This document shows, piece after piece, positions 9,516-18,869 of a stretch of 64,000 bases of DNA. The position numbers were made by a program, and so were the translations under genes. Below the pieces are notes generated by a model. The model saw only the letters and a program-made list of their open reading frames with translations, was not told the origin of the DNA and ran no database searches. The stretch's first letter is position 1. Every line of letters starts with the position of its first letter. The stretch is taken from NCBI RefSeq assembly GCF_005491705.1, contig NZ_CP028092.1:930001-994000 (forward strand), read 5' to 3'. The DNA comes from Pontibacter sp. SGAir0037 (GTDB lineage Bacteria; Bacteroidota; Bacteroidia; Cytophagales; Hymenobacteraceae).

Positions 9516-10523
9516 ATGGAGAAAGTAGTAGCCCTGAATGACTGGAAACAGTTTGAACAGGATATTGTAGCGGAAAGTAGCTTGGTAGATGAGTTGCTTG
9601 CCTATTTAAAGCAAACAATTGTAGGACAGGAGGCACTGCTGGAGCGGCTCCTGATCGGCTTGTTTGGCAACGGGCATTTATTACTGGAAGGAGTGCCCGG
9701 GCTCGCAAAAACCCTGGCTGTAAAGTCGCTGGCGCAGGCTATACAGGTGCAGTTTAACCGCATCCAGTTTACCCCCGACATATTGCCGGCCGATATTCTG
9801 GGCACCATGATCTACAACATTCACAGCAACGAGTTCAGTGTAAAGAAAGGACCGGTGTTTTCTAACTTTGTGCTGGCAGATGAGATTAACCGGGCCCCTG
9901 AAAAAGTGCAGAGCGCTTTGCTGGAAGTAATGCAGGAACGCCAGGTAACCATTGGCAACGATACCTACCCGCTGGAGCAGCCTTTCCTGGTGCTGGCTAC
10001 GCAGAATCCGGTAGAGCAGGGGGGAACTTATGAGCTTCCGGAAGCCCAGATGGACAGGTTTATGCTGAAGGTGCTGATCACTTATCCGTCGCTGGAAGAA
10101 GAGCGCATGATCATCCGGCAGCATACCAGCAGACCAGTAGAAAAGATGCCCGAGCCAGCCCTCACCGTAGCGCAGGTGCTGCATATACAGTCACTCGTCA
10201 AAAAGATTTACATCGATCCTAAGATAGAAGATTACATTCTGAATATTATTTTCTGTACTAGGTTTCCGGAGAACTACCAACTGCCACACCTGCAGCCTAT
10301 GCTGCGCTATGGCTCTTCTCCACGTGGGAGTATAAACCTGGCTGTGGCGGCCCGGGCACATGCCTTTTTGCGGAAAAGAGCTTTTGTTCTTCCCGAAGAT
10401 ATACGGGCTGTAGTACCGGACGTGCTTCGCCACCGCATCGGTCTTACCTATACTGCCCGGGCAGAGAGTGTGACAGCCGACGATGTAATAGCCCAGGTGC
10501 TTAAGGCAGTTCCGGCTCCCTGA
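9516..10523 (+). CDS. moxR: MoxR-family AAA+ ATPase
   Basis: 335 residues, the usual length. Walker A lies in LEGVPGLAKT (the MoxR form of the P-loop), Walker B in LADEIN, sensor 1 in LATQNP, and the arginine-finger region in EAQMDRF. MoxR ATPases act as chaperones that mature or remodel proteins with von Willebrand A (VWA) domains, usually encoded next door. Here a DUF58 gene follows after 23 bp and the BatA/BatB VWA proteins after that, the classical order of the Bacteroides aerotolerance operon. Cytoplasmic. The start ATG at 9516 has a suitable spacing and no better start upstream. Confidence 0.95.
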   Translation: MEKVVALNDWKQFEQDIVAESSLVDELLAYLKQTIVGQEALLERLLIGLFGNGHLLLEGVPGLAKTLAVKSLAQAIQVQFNRIQFTPDILPADILGTMIYNIHSNEFSVKKGPVFSNFVLADEINRAPEKVQSALLEVMQERQVTIGNDTYPLEQPFLVLATQNPVEQGGTYELPEAQMDRFMLKVLITYPSLEEERMIIRQHTSRPVEKMPEPALTVAQVLHIQSLVKKIYIDPKIEDYILNIIFCTRFPENYQLPHLQPMLRYGSSPRGSINLAVAARAHAFLRKRAFVLPEDIRAVVPDVLRHRIGLTYTARAESVTADDVIAQVLKAVPAP

Positions 10524-10546
10524 TACTCCAACTTATACCTTGCCGC

Positions 10547-11413
10547 ATGGAATTACAAACGCTTATCCAGCATATACAGAAGGTGGAGCTAAGATGTAAA
10601 AGCCTGACGCACCAAAAACTGGCGGGACTTTTCAACAGTTCTTTTAAAGGGCGTGGACTGGCACTGGATTCAATCCGGAAGTATGAGAACGGCGACGATA
10701 TCAGAGGTATAAACTGGAATGTTACGGCGCGTTTCCGGGAGACTTATGTAAACACTTTTACCGAAGATAAAGAACGACTTATCTGGATACTGCTGGACGT
10801 AAGCGGCTCCGGCACCTTTGGTACCAGCCAGAAAAACAAATTAACCTTGGCCATTGAAACAGGAGCCACGCTTGCTTTCAGCGCTCTCGAAAACAACGAT
10901 CGCGTCGGAGTTATTTTCTTTAGCGATAAGGTGGAAAAGCTGCTTCCGCCTTCCAGGGGAATGGCCGGTTTCTGGCGCATCGCCAAAGAGCTGGTGCAAG
11001 TACAGGCACAGGGCAAAGGAACAGATATAACCGCTGCCCTGCATTTCCTGATGAAGATAAGCCACCATCGTTCCGTAGTGTTTCTGCTCTCAGATTTTAT
11101 GGCAGCTGGTTACCAGGCTGTTGCACGGGTAGTGGCGCAGCAGCATGAACTGGTAGCCGTGCGGGTGTACGATGAAAAAGAGAAGCACCTGCCCGCCATT
11201 GGATGGGCCAAGCTACAGGACACTGAAAACGGGAGTGAACAATGGGTAAATACTGCTTCACTGTCATTTCAGAAGGCTTATAGCAACAGGTTTGAAGAGG
11301 TAGAGCAATACTACCATGACACCTTCGGGAAAGGCGCGGCTGGTATGTTGAAAATAAGTACAGGCGACGACTTTGTGCAAAAGCTGTTGCAGTTTATGAG
11401 TGGCCGTATATGA
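10547..11413 (+). CDS. DUF58 / VWA-like protein of the MoxR-Bat operon
   Basis: 288 residues. The DUF58 core is present (GRGLALDSIRKYENGDDIRGINWNVTA, residues about 34-60), followed by a VWA-like fold with DVSGSGTF in the metal-ion-dependent adhesion site position and TDITAALHFL downstream. DUF58 proteins are the standard partner of MoxR ATPases. The 3' end overlaps the next gene by 4 bp (ATGA), indicating translational coupling. No signal peptide, so the domain faces the cytoplasm. Function in the envelope stress or aerotolerance complex is inferred from operon membership. Confidence 0.92.
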   Translation: MELQTLIQHIQKVELRCKSLTHQKLAGLFNSSFKGRGLALDSIRKYENGDDIRGINWNVTARFRETYVNTFTEDKERLIWILLDVSGSGTFGTSQKNKLTLAIETGATLAFSALENNDRVGVIFFSDKVEKLLPPSRGMAGFWRIAKELVQVQAQGKGTDITAALHFLMKISHHRSVVFLLSDFMAAGYQAVARVVAQQHELVAVRVYDEKEKHLPAIGWAKLQDTENGSEQWVNTASLSFQKAYSNRFEEVEQYYHDTFGKGAAGMLKISTGDDFVQKLLQFMSGRI

Positions 11414-12327
11414 AATGGTTTCTGATGTTTTTGGTCTGTAGCATAGGCCGGTATACTCCGGCTCTGGCTGCATCTATGGCTTCTGCCGAGGTTTTATGTC
11501 GGCAAGACAAAACCATCGCCCTGGTGGGGGAGGTGGTAACAGTGCAAGTTCAGGTAAAAGCACCTACCGCAGATTCTGTAAGCTGGCAGTTGTTCGACAG
11601 GCCGTTCGAACTACTGCTCCTGCTTCAGAAAAACAGCAGCGAACGTAACCTGCAACATACCTTTGAGCATGAAGTGAAGTTTACTTCGGTAAAAGGAGGT
11701 GGAATCCGGTTCGCTCCTTTACGGGTACTGGTTTATCAGCAGGGGAAAGCAGATACTTTAGAGGTAGAGACGTTTGAAGTTACATTTAAGCCAGAGCCCC
11801 TGATCGCCGCTTTACATGATATCAAACCCCTGCAAAGCAATACCGGTATGCCTCTTTTGTTAACGGCTGGTCTTCTTGTTGCTATACCCTGCCTGCTGCT
11901 TTTGCTGGTTGTATTACTAATTAAGCTTTACAAAAGCTCAACAAGCACCGCCTACACGCCCGAGCAGCTCCGGCAACAGGCATTGGAGCAACTACAGCTC
12001 CTGGAGGAAAAATGGAAGCAGCACGAACTATCTGAGAGGTTTGTGCTGAACAGCTTAGCTGAAATATGGAGCCATTACATACAACAGGTATACCAGCTGC
12101 CCCCTTCCGAAAAAGCAATGGAAAACGTAACTGCACAGCTTGGCAGCAGCAGAGTGCCGGAGGCAGAGCGAAGGCAGGTAGCAGCACTGTCTGAACTACA
12201 GGAAAAGTATAAGTTTACGCCTGAAAGCAGGGATTTACAGGAAATGTCATCACTGTTCAGAGAAGCCAGGTATGGCATCTCTCAATGTCCGGGTGTTGTA
12301 CAGCAGGTGGAGGTTGCGGCATGCTGA
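11410..12327 (+). CDS. BatD-like membrane protein (DUF4381-type layout)
   Basis: 305 residues. An N-terminal signal sequence (about 1-20) leads to a periplasmic beta-sandwich-like domain of about 120 residues, a single strong transmembrane helix (about residues 156-177, LLLTAGLLVAIPCLLLLLVV) and a helical cytoplasmic tail of about 120 residues. This is the arrangement of the small BatD-like protein usually encoded between DUF58 and BatA genes. The upstream overlap is ATGA and the downstream gene starts at 12321, 7 bp inside this one. No catalytic residues recognised; probably a structural partner of the VWA proteins. Confidence 0.75.
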   Translation: MKWFLMFLVCSIGRYTPALAASMASAEVLCRQDKTIALVGEVVTVQVQVKAPTADSVSWQLFDRPFELLLLLQKNSSERNLQHTFEHEVKFTSVKGGGIRFAPLRVLVYQQGKADTLEVETFEVTFKPEPLIAALHDIKPLQSNTGMPLLLTAGLLVAIPCLLLLLVVLLIKLYKSSTSTAYTPEQLRQQALEQLQLLEEKWKQHELSERFVLNSLAEIWSHYIQQVYQLPPSEKAMENVTAQLGSSRVPEAERRQVAALSELQEKYKFTPESRDLQEMSSLFREARYGISQCPGVVQQVEVAAC

Positions 12328-13325
12328 ATAAACTAAGTTTTCAGGATCCCCTTTGGTTTGCCTTGTTCGGTCTGGTCCCGGTGCTCATGTTGCTGTGCCA
12401 TAAGTTCTGGCGGCATCAGTTTCCTGTGCTGCTACTGCCGCACACACAAGGGCAGAAAGGGCTGCAGGCGAGAGAATGGCTGACTCCTCCCGAGCTGTTG
12501 TTTTTCCTGCGCTTGCTCACGATCAGCTTCCTGATCCTGGGGCTGGCCAACCTGAAAACGGCAAGAGAAACACGACATGCCGCACCTGCCCTGGGAATAG
12601 ACATAGTGCTGGCCCTGGACATATCGGGCAGCATGATGCTGGAAGATATAAAGCCAAACCGCCTGGAGGCCCTGAAGGACGTGCTGACAAGGTTTGTAGC
12701 AGGTCGAGCAGAAGATAGGTTCGGGCTGGTATTATACGCGGGCGAAAGTATCAACTGGTGCCCGATCACACAGGACTATGGCTTTCTGCTGGCGAAATTA
12801 CGTGAAATGGATGGCGAAGCGCTTGCCGACGGAACGGCCATCGGTCTGGGTTTAGCCTCTGCCGTAAATGCTTTAAAAGGCAGTAGCTCCAAAGGCAAGG
12901 TGGTTATACTTTTAACCGATGGTGAAAACAACGCAGGTTTTGTGCACCCGCTTACGGCAGCTGAGCTGGCAAAAGAGCATCAGGTAAAAGTATATACCAT
13001 CGGGATCGGCACTACAGGTCTGGCTCCATTGCCGCTCACCGACCTGAACGGTAATAAGGTGTACCAGTATGTGCCGGTAAAGATAGATGAAGCCATGCTG
13101 ACGAAGATTGCAGAACGGACGGGGGGAGCATATTTCAGAGCGACAAATGCCAAAGCGCTGGAGGCTATTTACCAGGAGATCGACCAATTGGAAAAGACGC
13201 CACACGGTATCAGGAAAGAAACAGTTTACCACTCAGAGTACCGGGTATTCCTGCTGATAGCCCTGCTGCTGTTTTTACTGGAGCTGGTACTTAGATTTAC
13301 ATTTTTCCGTTCCCTGGCCTCATGA
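12321..13325 (+). CDS. batA: BatA, membrane-anchored VWA protein
   Basis: The frame is open from 12285, but the ATG at 12321 is preceded by a GTGGAGG ribosome-binding site (12307-12313) and gives the normal BatA N-terminus (MLNKLSFQDPLWF), so I place the start there. Membrane helices flank a VWA domain: two near the N-terminus and one at the end (FLLIALLLFLLELVLRF). The MIDAS metal site is complete: DISGSM, then DGTAIG and TDGEN. BatA and BatB form the core of the Bacteroides aerotolerance complex. The next gene begins 4 bp before this stop codon. Confidence 0.93.
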   Translation: MLNKLSFQDPLWFALFGLVPVLMLLCHKFWRHQFPVLLLPHTQGQKGLQAREWLTPPELLFFLRLLTISFLILGLANLKTARETRHAAPALGIDIVLALDISGSMMLEDIKPNRLEALKDVLTRFVAGRAEDRFGLVLYAGESINWCPITQDYGFLLAKLREMDGEALADGTAIGLGLASAVNALKGSSSKGKVVILLTDGENNAGFVHPLTAAELAKEHQVKVYTIGIGTTGLAPLPLTDLNGNKVYQYVPVKIDEAMLTKIAERTGGAYFRATNAKALEAIYQEIDQLEKTPHGIRKETVYHSEYRVFLLIALLLFLLELVLRFTFFRSLAS

Positions 13326-14347
13326 TAACATTCGAGAACCCGCTATTCCTGCATTTGAGCTGGGGGCTGCTGCTCCTGCTGCTGCTCTATGTCGTTTACA
13401 GGCATTGGCAGGCAAAAGCACAGCTTAGGCTTGGGGATAAGGCCCTGGTGGAACGGCTTTACCCAGGCAGAAGCACCGGTCGCTCACATACCAGGTTTGG
13501 TGTGCTGCTGCTTGCTTATACCTGTTTTGTAATAGCCCTTGCAAACCCGGTGCTGCCCCTGTCTGAGGAGAAGCGAAATGCTAAAGAGGAGGTGGCTATG
13601 GTGTTTGCCATAGATGTATCGCGCAGTATGCTGGTTTCTGATGTGCTCCCTAACCGCTTAACACAGGCTAAAAAACTTGTGCGTGAGGTAACGGCAGCAC
13701 TAAAAGGAGAAGAAGTGGGGCTGGTGGTGTTTGCCGGAAAAGCATACCCTTACCTGCCGCTAACAACCGACTACCGGGTAATAGAAAGTGCTGTCAAGGT
13801 TATCTCCACTGAGATGGTGCCAAGGCAAGGCACCTCCTTTGAGGAAGCTCTTAAAATCTCTTCTCTGTTGCTGACATCCAGACCCCAAAAAGCACGTGTT
13901 ATTTGCGTTTTATCTGACGGCGAAAGCCATACTAGCCAGTACGGCAGCCTGGCAGACTCTTTAAGCAAAGCAGGCGTTTATGTGTTCTCCTTTGGTTTGG
14001 GAACCGAAGCAGGCGGACATGTTCCGGAGCAGCAGGCGGAGGGAAGGCAGGAGTTTAAGAAAGACAAGCAAGGGGCACTTGTTGTATCGAGACTGCAGGA
14101 GAAAAATCTTATCAGGCTGGTTGGGGTTCAGCCTGCACGCTATGCCAGATTGGGCTCAGCAGGAAACCAGGCATTGCATTTTATAGAAGATATCAGGCAG
14201 CTTCCTGCTCCTGTTGCTACCGCTAAAGCACCTGCGAAAAAGGAATTATTCCAGTACTTTCTTTTAGCTGCTTTGCTGCTGCTTGTATTGGAACTGCTTA
14301 TAGCACCGGGTAAAGGAGTAGCACGCTTTAAAAGAACCGGAACATGA
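13322..14347 (+). CDS. batB: BatB, membrane-anchored VWA protein
   Basis: 341 residues with the same plan as BatA: N-terminal membrane helices (about 8-25 and 58-75), a VWA domain and a C-terminal helix (YFLLAALLLLVLELLIA). The MIDAS motif is DVSRSM, with Arg where BatA has Gly but both metal-binding serines kept, followed by QGTSFEEAL and SDGESH. It overlaps BatA and BatC by 4 bp on each side. An insertion with many charged residues (EQQAEGRQEFKKDKQG) lies after the VWA strand core, as in other BatB proteins. Confidence 0.93.
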   Translation: MITFENPLFLHLSWGLLLLLLLYVVYRHWQAKAQLRLGDKALVERLYPGRSTGRSHTRFGVLLLAYTCFVIALANPVLPLSEEKRNAKEEVAMVFAIDVSRSMLVSDVLPNRLTQAKKLVREVTAALKGEEVGLVVFAGKAYPYLPLTTDYRVIESAVKVISTEMVPRQGTSFEEALKISSLLLTSRPQKARVICVLSDGESHTSQYGSLADSLSKAGVYVFSFGLGTEAGGHVPEQQAEGRQEFKKDKQGALVVSRLQEKNLIRLVGVQPARYARLGSAGNQALHFIEDIRQLPAPVATAKAPAKKELFQYFLLAALLLLVLELLIAPGKGVARFKRTGT

Positions 14348-15078
14348 GTAGCGTCTATAATAAAACTGTTCTCATCGTTGGGCTTGTAGCTTTGGGCCTG
14401 AGCCTGGCTTTGTTCTTACCAAGCATTTACCTGGATGTAGCAGGGCAGGCACAAAAACACCTGTACCTGTACCAGGGAAAGCTGGCCTATGGTAATGGTG
14501 AAGTGGGAGATGCGGAGGTTCTTTACAGGAAAGCCTGGAAGCATTCCGCTGGTGAAGGGGTAGCAGCCTTTAACTTAGCTAATGCGCTATACCGGCAGGA
14601 GAGGTTTTCAGAGGCAGCCTCTTTTTACAGAGTGGCAATCCGGCAAAGTCCGGCTACTTACGCTGCTGCGGAGAGCTGGTTCAATTTAGGCAATGCTCTT
14701 TTTGGGGCAGGTGATACCTTGCAAAGTATACAGGCTTTTCAGCAGGGAATGCTGCTTGACAGCGAAGACCAGTCTATTCGCCAGAACCTGTTATTTGTAC
14801 TGGATCAGTATGAAAAAGGAAAGGCAAACAAAAAGGCCGAAAGTGCTGAGCAGCAACAGGACCGGAAGCAAGATAAACCGGAGGCAAAGAGAGGTCCTGA
14901 GCCCGAAGAAAAAGGTAGTTCTGCAGATGAGAAGTCGGACCAGGCGTTTAAAGTATCAGAAAAAGAGATGCAGGATCTGTTCGATCTATTAAACCAAAAT
15001 GAAGAAGCTGTAAGAGGAAGAATCGGGAAACAAAAGCAAAAACACCAAGCGGTTACAACTAACGAACCTGACTATTGA
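14344..15078 (+). CDS. batC: BatC, TPR protein of the aerotolerance operon
   Basis: 244 residues. One N-terminal membrane helix (about 8-28) is followed by three TPR units (about 45-155; for example AAFNLANALYRQERFSEAASFYRVAI) and a low-complexity tail rich in Glu, Lys and Gln, ending with a short helix (MQDLFDLLNQNE). The order TPR then charged tail is typical of BatC. The start codon overlaps the batB stop by 4 bp. The protein is expected in the periplasm, anchored by its N-terminus, as a docking partner of BatA/BatB. Confidence 0.88.
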   Translation: MSSVYNKTVLIVGLVALGLSLALFLPSIYLDVAGQAQKHLYLYQGKLAYGNGEVGDAEVLYRKAWKHSAGEGVAAFNLANALYRQERFSEAASFYRVAIRQSPATYAAAESWFNLGNALFGAGDTLQSIQAFQQGMLLDSEDQSIRQNLLFVLDQYEKGKANKKAESAEQQQDRKQDKPEAKRGPEPEEKGSSADEKSDQAFKVSEKEMQDLFDLLNQNEEAVRGRIGKQKQKHQAVTTNEPDY

Positions 15079-15127
15079 TGCTGTCTCAGGAATTATACTG
15101 CTGTTGTGCCCTTATTTGCGCTGAAAC

Positions 15128-16642
15128 ATGAATTGGAAAATAAATTTGTTTGCTGTTGCTGCCTTTTGCCTGCTACTGTGCCCAGCTACTGTGCGAGGAG
15201 GTTTAGCTATTGGGCATCGTATAAAAACTCCAGCAGATACACTGGCAAAGCAGGTTTTTGTACGCGCTATTCCCTCCAAAGCACGACCTTATGTGGGGGA
15301 GCCTTTTACAGTCAGCTACCTGCTTTACCACCAGCTTCCCATTATAGACCCGCAGGACGAACTGCCCGTGAAACTACAGGATTGCTTTGTGGAAGAATTT
15401 CCTGTAAGTGCAGAAAGCTATGAAGAAGTGCTGGCAGGTAAGAAATTCCATGTGCTGGTGCTCAGGAAGTTGTTGGTAATTCCGCAGCGGGAAGGCCTTC
15501 TGAGGCTTCCTTCTGTAAGAAGAACTGTTAAACTGACTGTACCGCCAGCCCCGGATGATTTTTTTGGAATGGAACAAATTGTATCCAGAGAGCTGGTATC
15601 GGAGGCCGTGCCGATGGACATACGGCCTTTACCTGCACCAGCTGATACAGGTATGTTTTCCAGGGCAGTGGGCAGCTTTAGCTTCAGGAGTAAACCACGG
15701 GTGGCTGCTGCAGCGAATATGCTTACTTATCAGTTAGAACTAACCGGCTATGGCAATTTAAAAAACACCGGCCTGCATGTGCCCGAGCTGCCCGAGGGCC
15801 TGGAACTGTTTAACCAGAACAGCTCAATCGAAGAAAAACTTACAGGCAAAGGGTTGCTGGCAACCCGTACATTTACGTTTGATGTGGTTGCCAGCTATCG
15901 GGGCAATTATACCTTACCAGCGCTTATGGTAGTAGCTTTCAATCCGGCATCAGAGAAGTATGAGACTTACCAGGCCGATGCCTTCGAATGGAAAGTAACA
16001 GCGGGCCCCGAAGCACCAAAACTTTTAGCTACGGCAGCAAATAAAAACGACACAGCTACACCCTTACTGCTAAAGTTGAAGCCAGGTAGCAGCAAAGGCC
16101 GGTTATTATGGCAAAAGCCTGTATTTTACATATTGCTGCTGCTGTGTAGCTTTTTTATTATAGGTGGAATGCTGTATTCTCGGTATACCCAGGCGCAATC
16201 AGCTGCTCCGGCACATCGGTTATCAAGAAAAGCAGGCAAAAGAGCTTTAAGGGCATTTAAGCAGCTCAAGCGTACATCTGGCCAGATAAATTCTGATGCC
16301 TTTTACCAGAAGGCAGAAGCTATACTGAAACAGTATTTTTTGCAGAAACTACAACTGCAGCAGGAGGCTTTGCCTCCTGCGCTTATAATTGCCGCCTTAC
16401 GGGAGCGGCAGGTGCCGGGGCATGTTCTGGCAGAGGTACAGGCATTATTAAAAGAAATAGATGCCATACGGTTTGCACCTACACAGCAGCCTGTAGCAGA
16501 TAGGGAAGCATTTAGAGTACAGGCCATGCAGGTTATTCAACATATAGATAAGTTTTTAAATGGCAAACATACTCCTGATCCTGTTGCTGCTTCGTCTGCC
16601 GAGCATTGCAGTACCCGACCAGCAGGAACAATTACGATTTGA
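15128..16642 (+). CDS. batD: BatD, oxygen-tolerance beta-domain protein
   Basis: 504 residues. A signal peptide (about 1-25) is followed by repeated beta-sandwich domains (about 35-310; the sequence VFVRAIPSKARPYVGEPFTVSYLL is the typical BatD opening), one membrane helix (about 331-352, VFYILLLLCSFFIIGGMLY) and a cytoplasmic helical tail. The C-terminal coding part overlaps the start of batE by 83 bp in another frame, which is more than the few bases shared by the other genes of the operon. The last 25 residues of BatD are therefore constrained by the BatE signal peptide. Confidence 0.9.
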   Translation: MNWKINLFAVAAFCLLLCPATVRGGLAIGHRIKTPADTLAKQVFVRAIPSKARPYVGEPFTVSYLLYHQLPIIDPQDELPVKLQDCFVEEFPVSAESYEEVLAGKKFHVLVLRKLLVIPQREGLLRLPSVRRTVKLTVPPAPDDFFGMEQIVSRELVSEAVPMDIRPLPAPADTGMFSRAVGSFSFRSKPRVAAAANMLTYQLELTGYGNLKNTGLHVPELPEGLELFNQNSSIEEKLTGKGLLATRTFTFDVVASYRGNYTLPALMVVAFNPASEKYETYQADAFEWKVTAGPEAPKLLATAANKNDTATPLLLKLKPGSSKGRLLWQKPVFYILLLLCSFFIIGGMLYSRYTQAQSAAPAHRLSRKAGKRALRAFKQLKRTSGQINSDAFYQKAEAILKQYFLQKLQLQQEALPPALIIAALRERQVPGHVLAEVQALLKEIDAIRFAPTQQPVADREAFRVQAMQVIQHIDKFLNGKHTPDPVAASSAEHCSTRPAGTITI

Positions 16643-17285
16643 GCAGGCAACCTTTCTAATGCAGCAGCAAAAATATTCTAAAGCCGTGGCTGCTTTTGAA
16701 GTACTGGAGCAGGAAGGGGTTCAAACACCTGAACTATACATGAACCTGGGCCATGCCTGTTTCCAGGCGGGGCAGCTTGGGAAGGCAATATTCTATACTG
16801 AAAAAGCTTTCCGGCTTTCACCGCTGGATGAGGAGATACAGCAGAACAGGCAGTATCTGGCAGAACAGGCAGGTATAGCCAGAACACCAGACAACTACTG
16901 GCTATTAAAAGTGTCTGATCAGGTTATGCAGCTAGCTCTGTTACTGTTCGTTTTGTGCAGTTTGTGCTTTTTATGCAGGCGCTTAAACATTTTTTATATG
17001 GAAAAGCTGGTAAGGTTTCACAGGTTTATTCTTTCTGCAGCAATATTTTTGCTGATGCCTGCATTGCTGACGCAGGTGTATATGCAGCCCGAAGAAGATG
17101 CGGTGCTGCTGCAACAGACTGCAGGCAAAAACGGTCCTAGTCCGCTTGCGAAGAGCATAGCAGATTTAAATGAAGGTGAAAAAGTGACGCTTAAGTCGTA
17201 TCACCAGGGCTGGTACAAAGTTAAGACTCCAGAGGGGAAAACAGCCTGGGTAAGTGAAGCAGGTATAGGTAAATTAAACCTGTAA
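16560..17285 (+). CDS. batE: BatE, TPR plus SH3-like protein
   Basis: 241 residues. An in-frame TAA at 16557-16559 directly before the ATG fixes the start, so the 83-bp overlap with batD is real unless there is a sequence error. Signal sequence at 1-18 (unusually without Lys/Arg), two TPR units (about 23-95), two membrane helices (about 121-139 and 153-174), and a bacterial SH3 domain at the end (LNEGEKVTLKSYHQGWYKVKTPEGKTAWV pattern, written here in part). This domain order is that of BatE. It is the last gene of the operon; 191 bp without genes follow. Confidence 0.9.
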   Translation: MANILLILLLLRLPSIAVPDQQEQLRFEQATFLMQQQKYSKAVAAFEVLEQEGVQTPELYMNLGHACFQAGQLGKAIFYTEKAFRLSPLDEEIQQNRQYLAEQAGIARTPDNYWLLKVSDQVMQLALLLFVLCSLCFLCRRLNIFYMEKLVRFHRFILSAAIFLLMPALLTQVYMQPEEDAVLLQQTAGKNGPSPLAKSIADLNEGEKVTLKSYHQGWYKVKTPEGKTAWVSEAGIGKLNL

Positions 17286-17476
17286 AATCAATAAATCAGG
17301 TTAGGTATTTAATACTACCAAGAAATTAGTACCGCTGTAATTTGCAAGCTCGAACTGAAGCGACAGCCTGTTTTACCAAATCTTAATCACCTGCTGTTGC
17401 GTTAGCTAAAATGTTAAAATTACTGGTATCTGTTCGCTTGCATGGCAGGTACTGACACTCACGCTAAACAAGCATC

Positions 17477-18733
17477 ATGACGCGTTTTATAATGATCCTG
17501 GGGGTATTATCCCTGCTCATGGACTGGTATGTGTACCAGGGAATTAAAAGGTTAACGGCAGGCTGGAAGTCAGTTGGTCTCAGAAAAACAGTACGTACCC
17601 TCTACTGGGTATTTTTTATCGGTTTCATACTTGGTTTTGCCTACGCCATATACCTGCGCTTTTCTGAAGATAAATCCGGTGCCTTTGTGCAGTGGTTTAT
17701 CAATGCTTTTCTCACGTTTTTTGTCACCAAGCTGGTGTTTATGCTGGTGCTGCTGGCCGAAGATATCTACCGTGTGATTGTGGCTGCTACCCGCTTGGCA
17801 ACACGTTCAGGTAAAAGGGCAGGTGCTACAAAATCGTTGTTCCCACAGCGCCGGAAAGTGGTAAGTCAGCTGGGGCTGGTGCTGGCGGGCATTCCTTTTT
17901 TCTCGTTTGTGTACGGCATCACCAAAGGAAAGTACGATTACAGAGTACACCGCCAAACCTTATACTTCGATGATTTGCCCGAAGCGTTTAATGGCTTCAC
18001 AATAACACAACTTTCAGATGTACATTCAGGCAGCTTCGATGATGCCGGGGAGGTACAGCGGGGAATAGAACTGGCAATGGCGCAGCAGTCGGACCTGTAC
18101 GTATTTACGGGTGATCTGGTAAACGACCATGCCACAGAAATTGTGCCTTACAAAGAGATGTTCAGACGGATTAAAGCACCTTTCGGCCAATTCTCGATAC
18201 TGGGCAACCACGACTATGGCATGTATGCCAAGTGGCACAGCGACGAAGAACGGGAGAACAACATGACGGATCTGCAGCAGCACCATGCGGATATGGATTA
18301 CCGCCTGCTGCTAGATGAGCACGTAAAACTGGAGAAAGACGGGCAGGAAATTGTGCTGCTGGGCGTTGAAAACTGGGGGAAGGGCTTTATAGAGCGGGGC
18401 GACCTGAACAAAGCGTTACAGGGAGTAGATGCCAACGCTTTTAAGATCCTGTTGTCGCACGATCCTTCGCACTGGGACATGGTGGTTAAAAATCACCCCA
18501 CACATATCCATCTTACCCTATCAGGGCACACACACGGCATGCAGTTTGGCGTAGAAACGCCTTTGTTCCGGTGGAGCCCGGTGCAGTACCGCTATAAGAA
18601 CTGGGCCGGAGTTGCACAGGAAAATAATAAAATGCTGTATGTAAACAGAGGTTTTGGCTTTATAGGCTTTTCCGGAAGAGTAGGAATCTGGCCGGAAATC
18701 ACGGTGCTGGAACTTAGGAAAGGGAGAGGGTAA
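17477..18733 (+). CDS. Membrane-bound metallophosphoesterase
   Basis: 418 residues. Three or four membrane helices occupy the first 150 residues. The rest is a calcineurin-like phosphoesterase with all metal-binding blocks: DVHSG (DxH), GDLVND (GDxxxD), GNHD, LSHDP and GHTHG. The layout matches the YkuE/YaeI-type family, whose members act on UDP-2,3-diacylglucosamine or other membrane substrates, but the substrate here cannot be told. It has its own upstream gap of 191 bp and a gap of 124 bp after it that ends in the inverted repeat at 18801, so it is probably monocistronic. Confidence 0.92.
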   Translation: MTRFIMILGVLSLLMDWYVYQGIKRLTAGWKSVGLRKTVRTLYWVFFIGFILGFAYAIYLRFSEDKSGAFVQWFINAFLTFFVTKLVFMLVLLAEDIYRVIVAATRLATRSGKRAGATKSLFPQRRKVVSQLGLVLAGIPFFSFVYGITKGKYDYRVHRQTLYFDDLPEAFNGFTITQLSDVHSGSFDDAGEVQRGIELAMAQQSDLYVFTGDLVNDHATEIVPYKEMFRRIKAPFGQFSILGNHDYGMYAKWHSDEERENNMTDLQQHHADMDYRLLLDEHVKLEKDGQEIVLLGVENWGKGFIERGDLNKALQGVDANAFKILLSHDPSHWDMVVKNHPTHIHLTLSGHTHGMQFGVETPLFRWSPVQYRYKNWAGVAQENNKMLYVNRGFGFIGFSGRVGIWPEITVLELRKGRG

Positions 18734-18800
18734 TTAGCCTGTTATGTAATTTAAGCTGGTCCGTAGCTGTACTAATACACATAGCAGAAGAAAATAAAAG

Positions 18801-18869
18801 GGCAGACAATAATTTCAAATCTCCGTGCTTGCTTTAAGCAAGCACGGAGATTTGAAATTATTGTCTGCC
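18801..18869 (-). terminator. Perfect 34-bp inverted repeat, likely terminator of the minus-strand barrel genes
   Basis: Arms 18801-18834 and 18836-18869 are exact reverse complements with a single T between them. The right arm includes the last three codons and the stop of the outer-membrane protein that ends at 18858. Read on the minus strand the hairpin is followed by a T-rich run (complement of 18791-18800), the mark of an intrinsic terminator; on the plus strand no T-run follows. A stem this long and perfect is unusual for a terminator. An alternative is an inverted duplication or an assembly fold-back. Confidence 0.75.

Noticed and set aside
12285..12320. An upstream extension of batA
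   Set aside because: The added 12 residues are Cys/Gly-rich and unlike BatA, and a ribosome-binding site fits the ATG at 12321.
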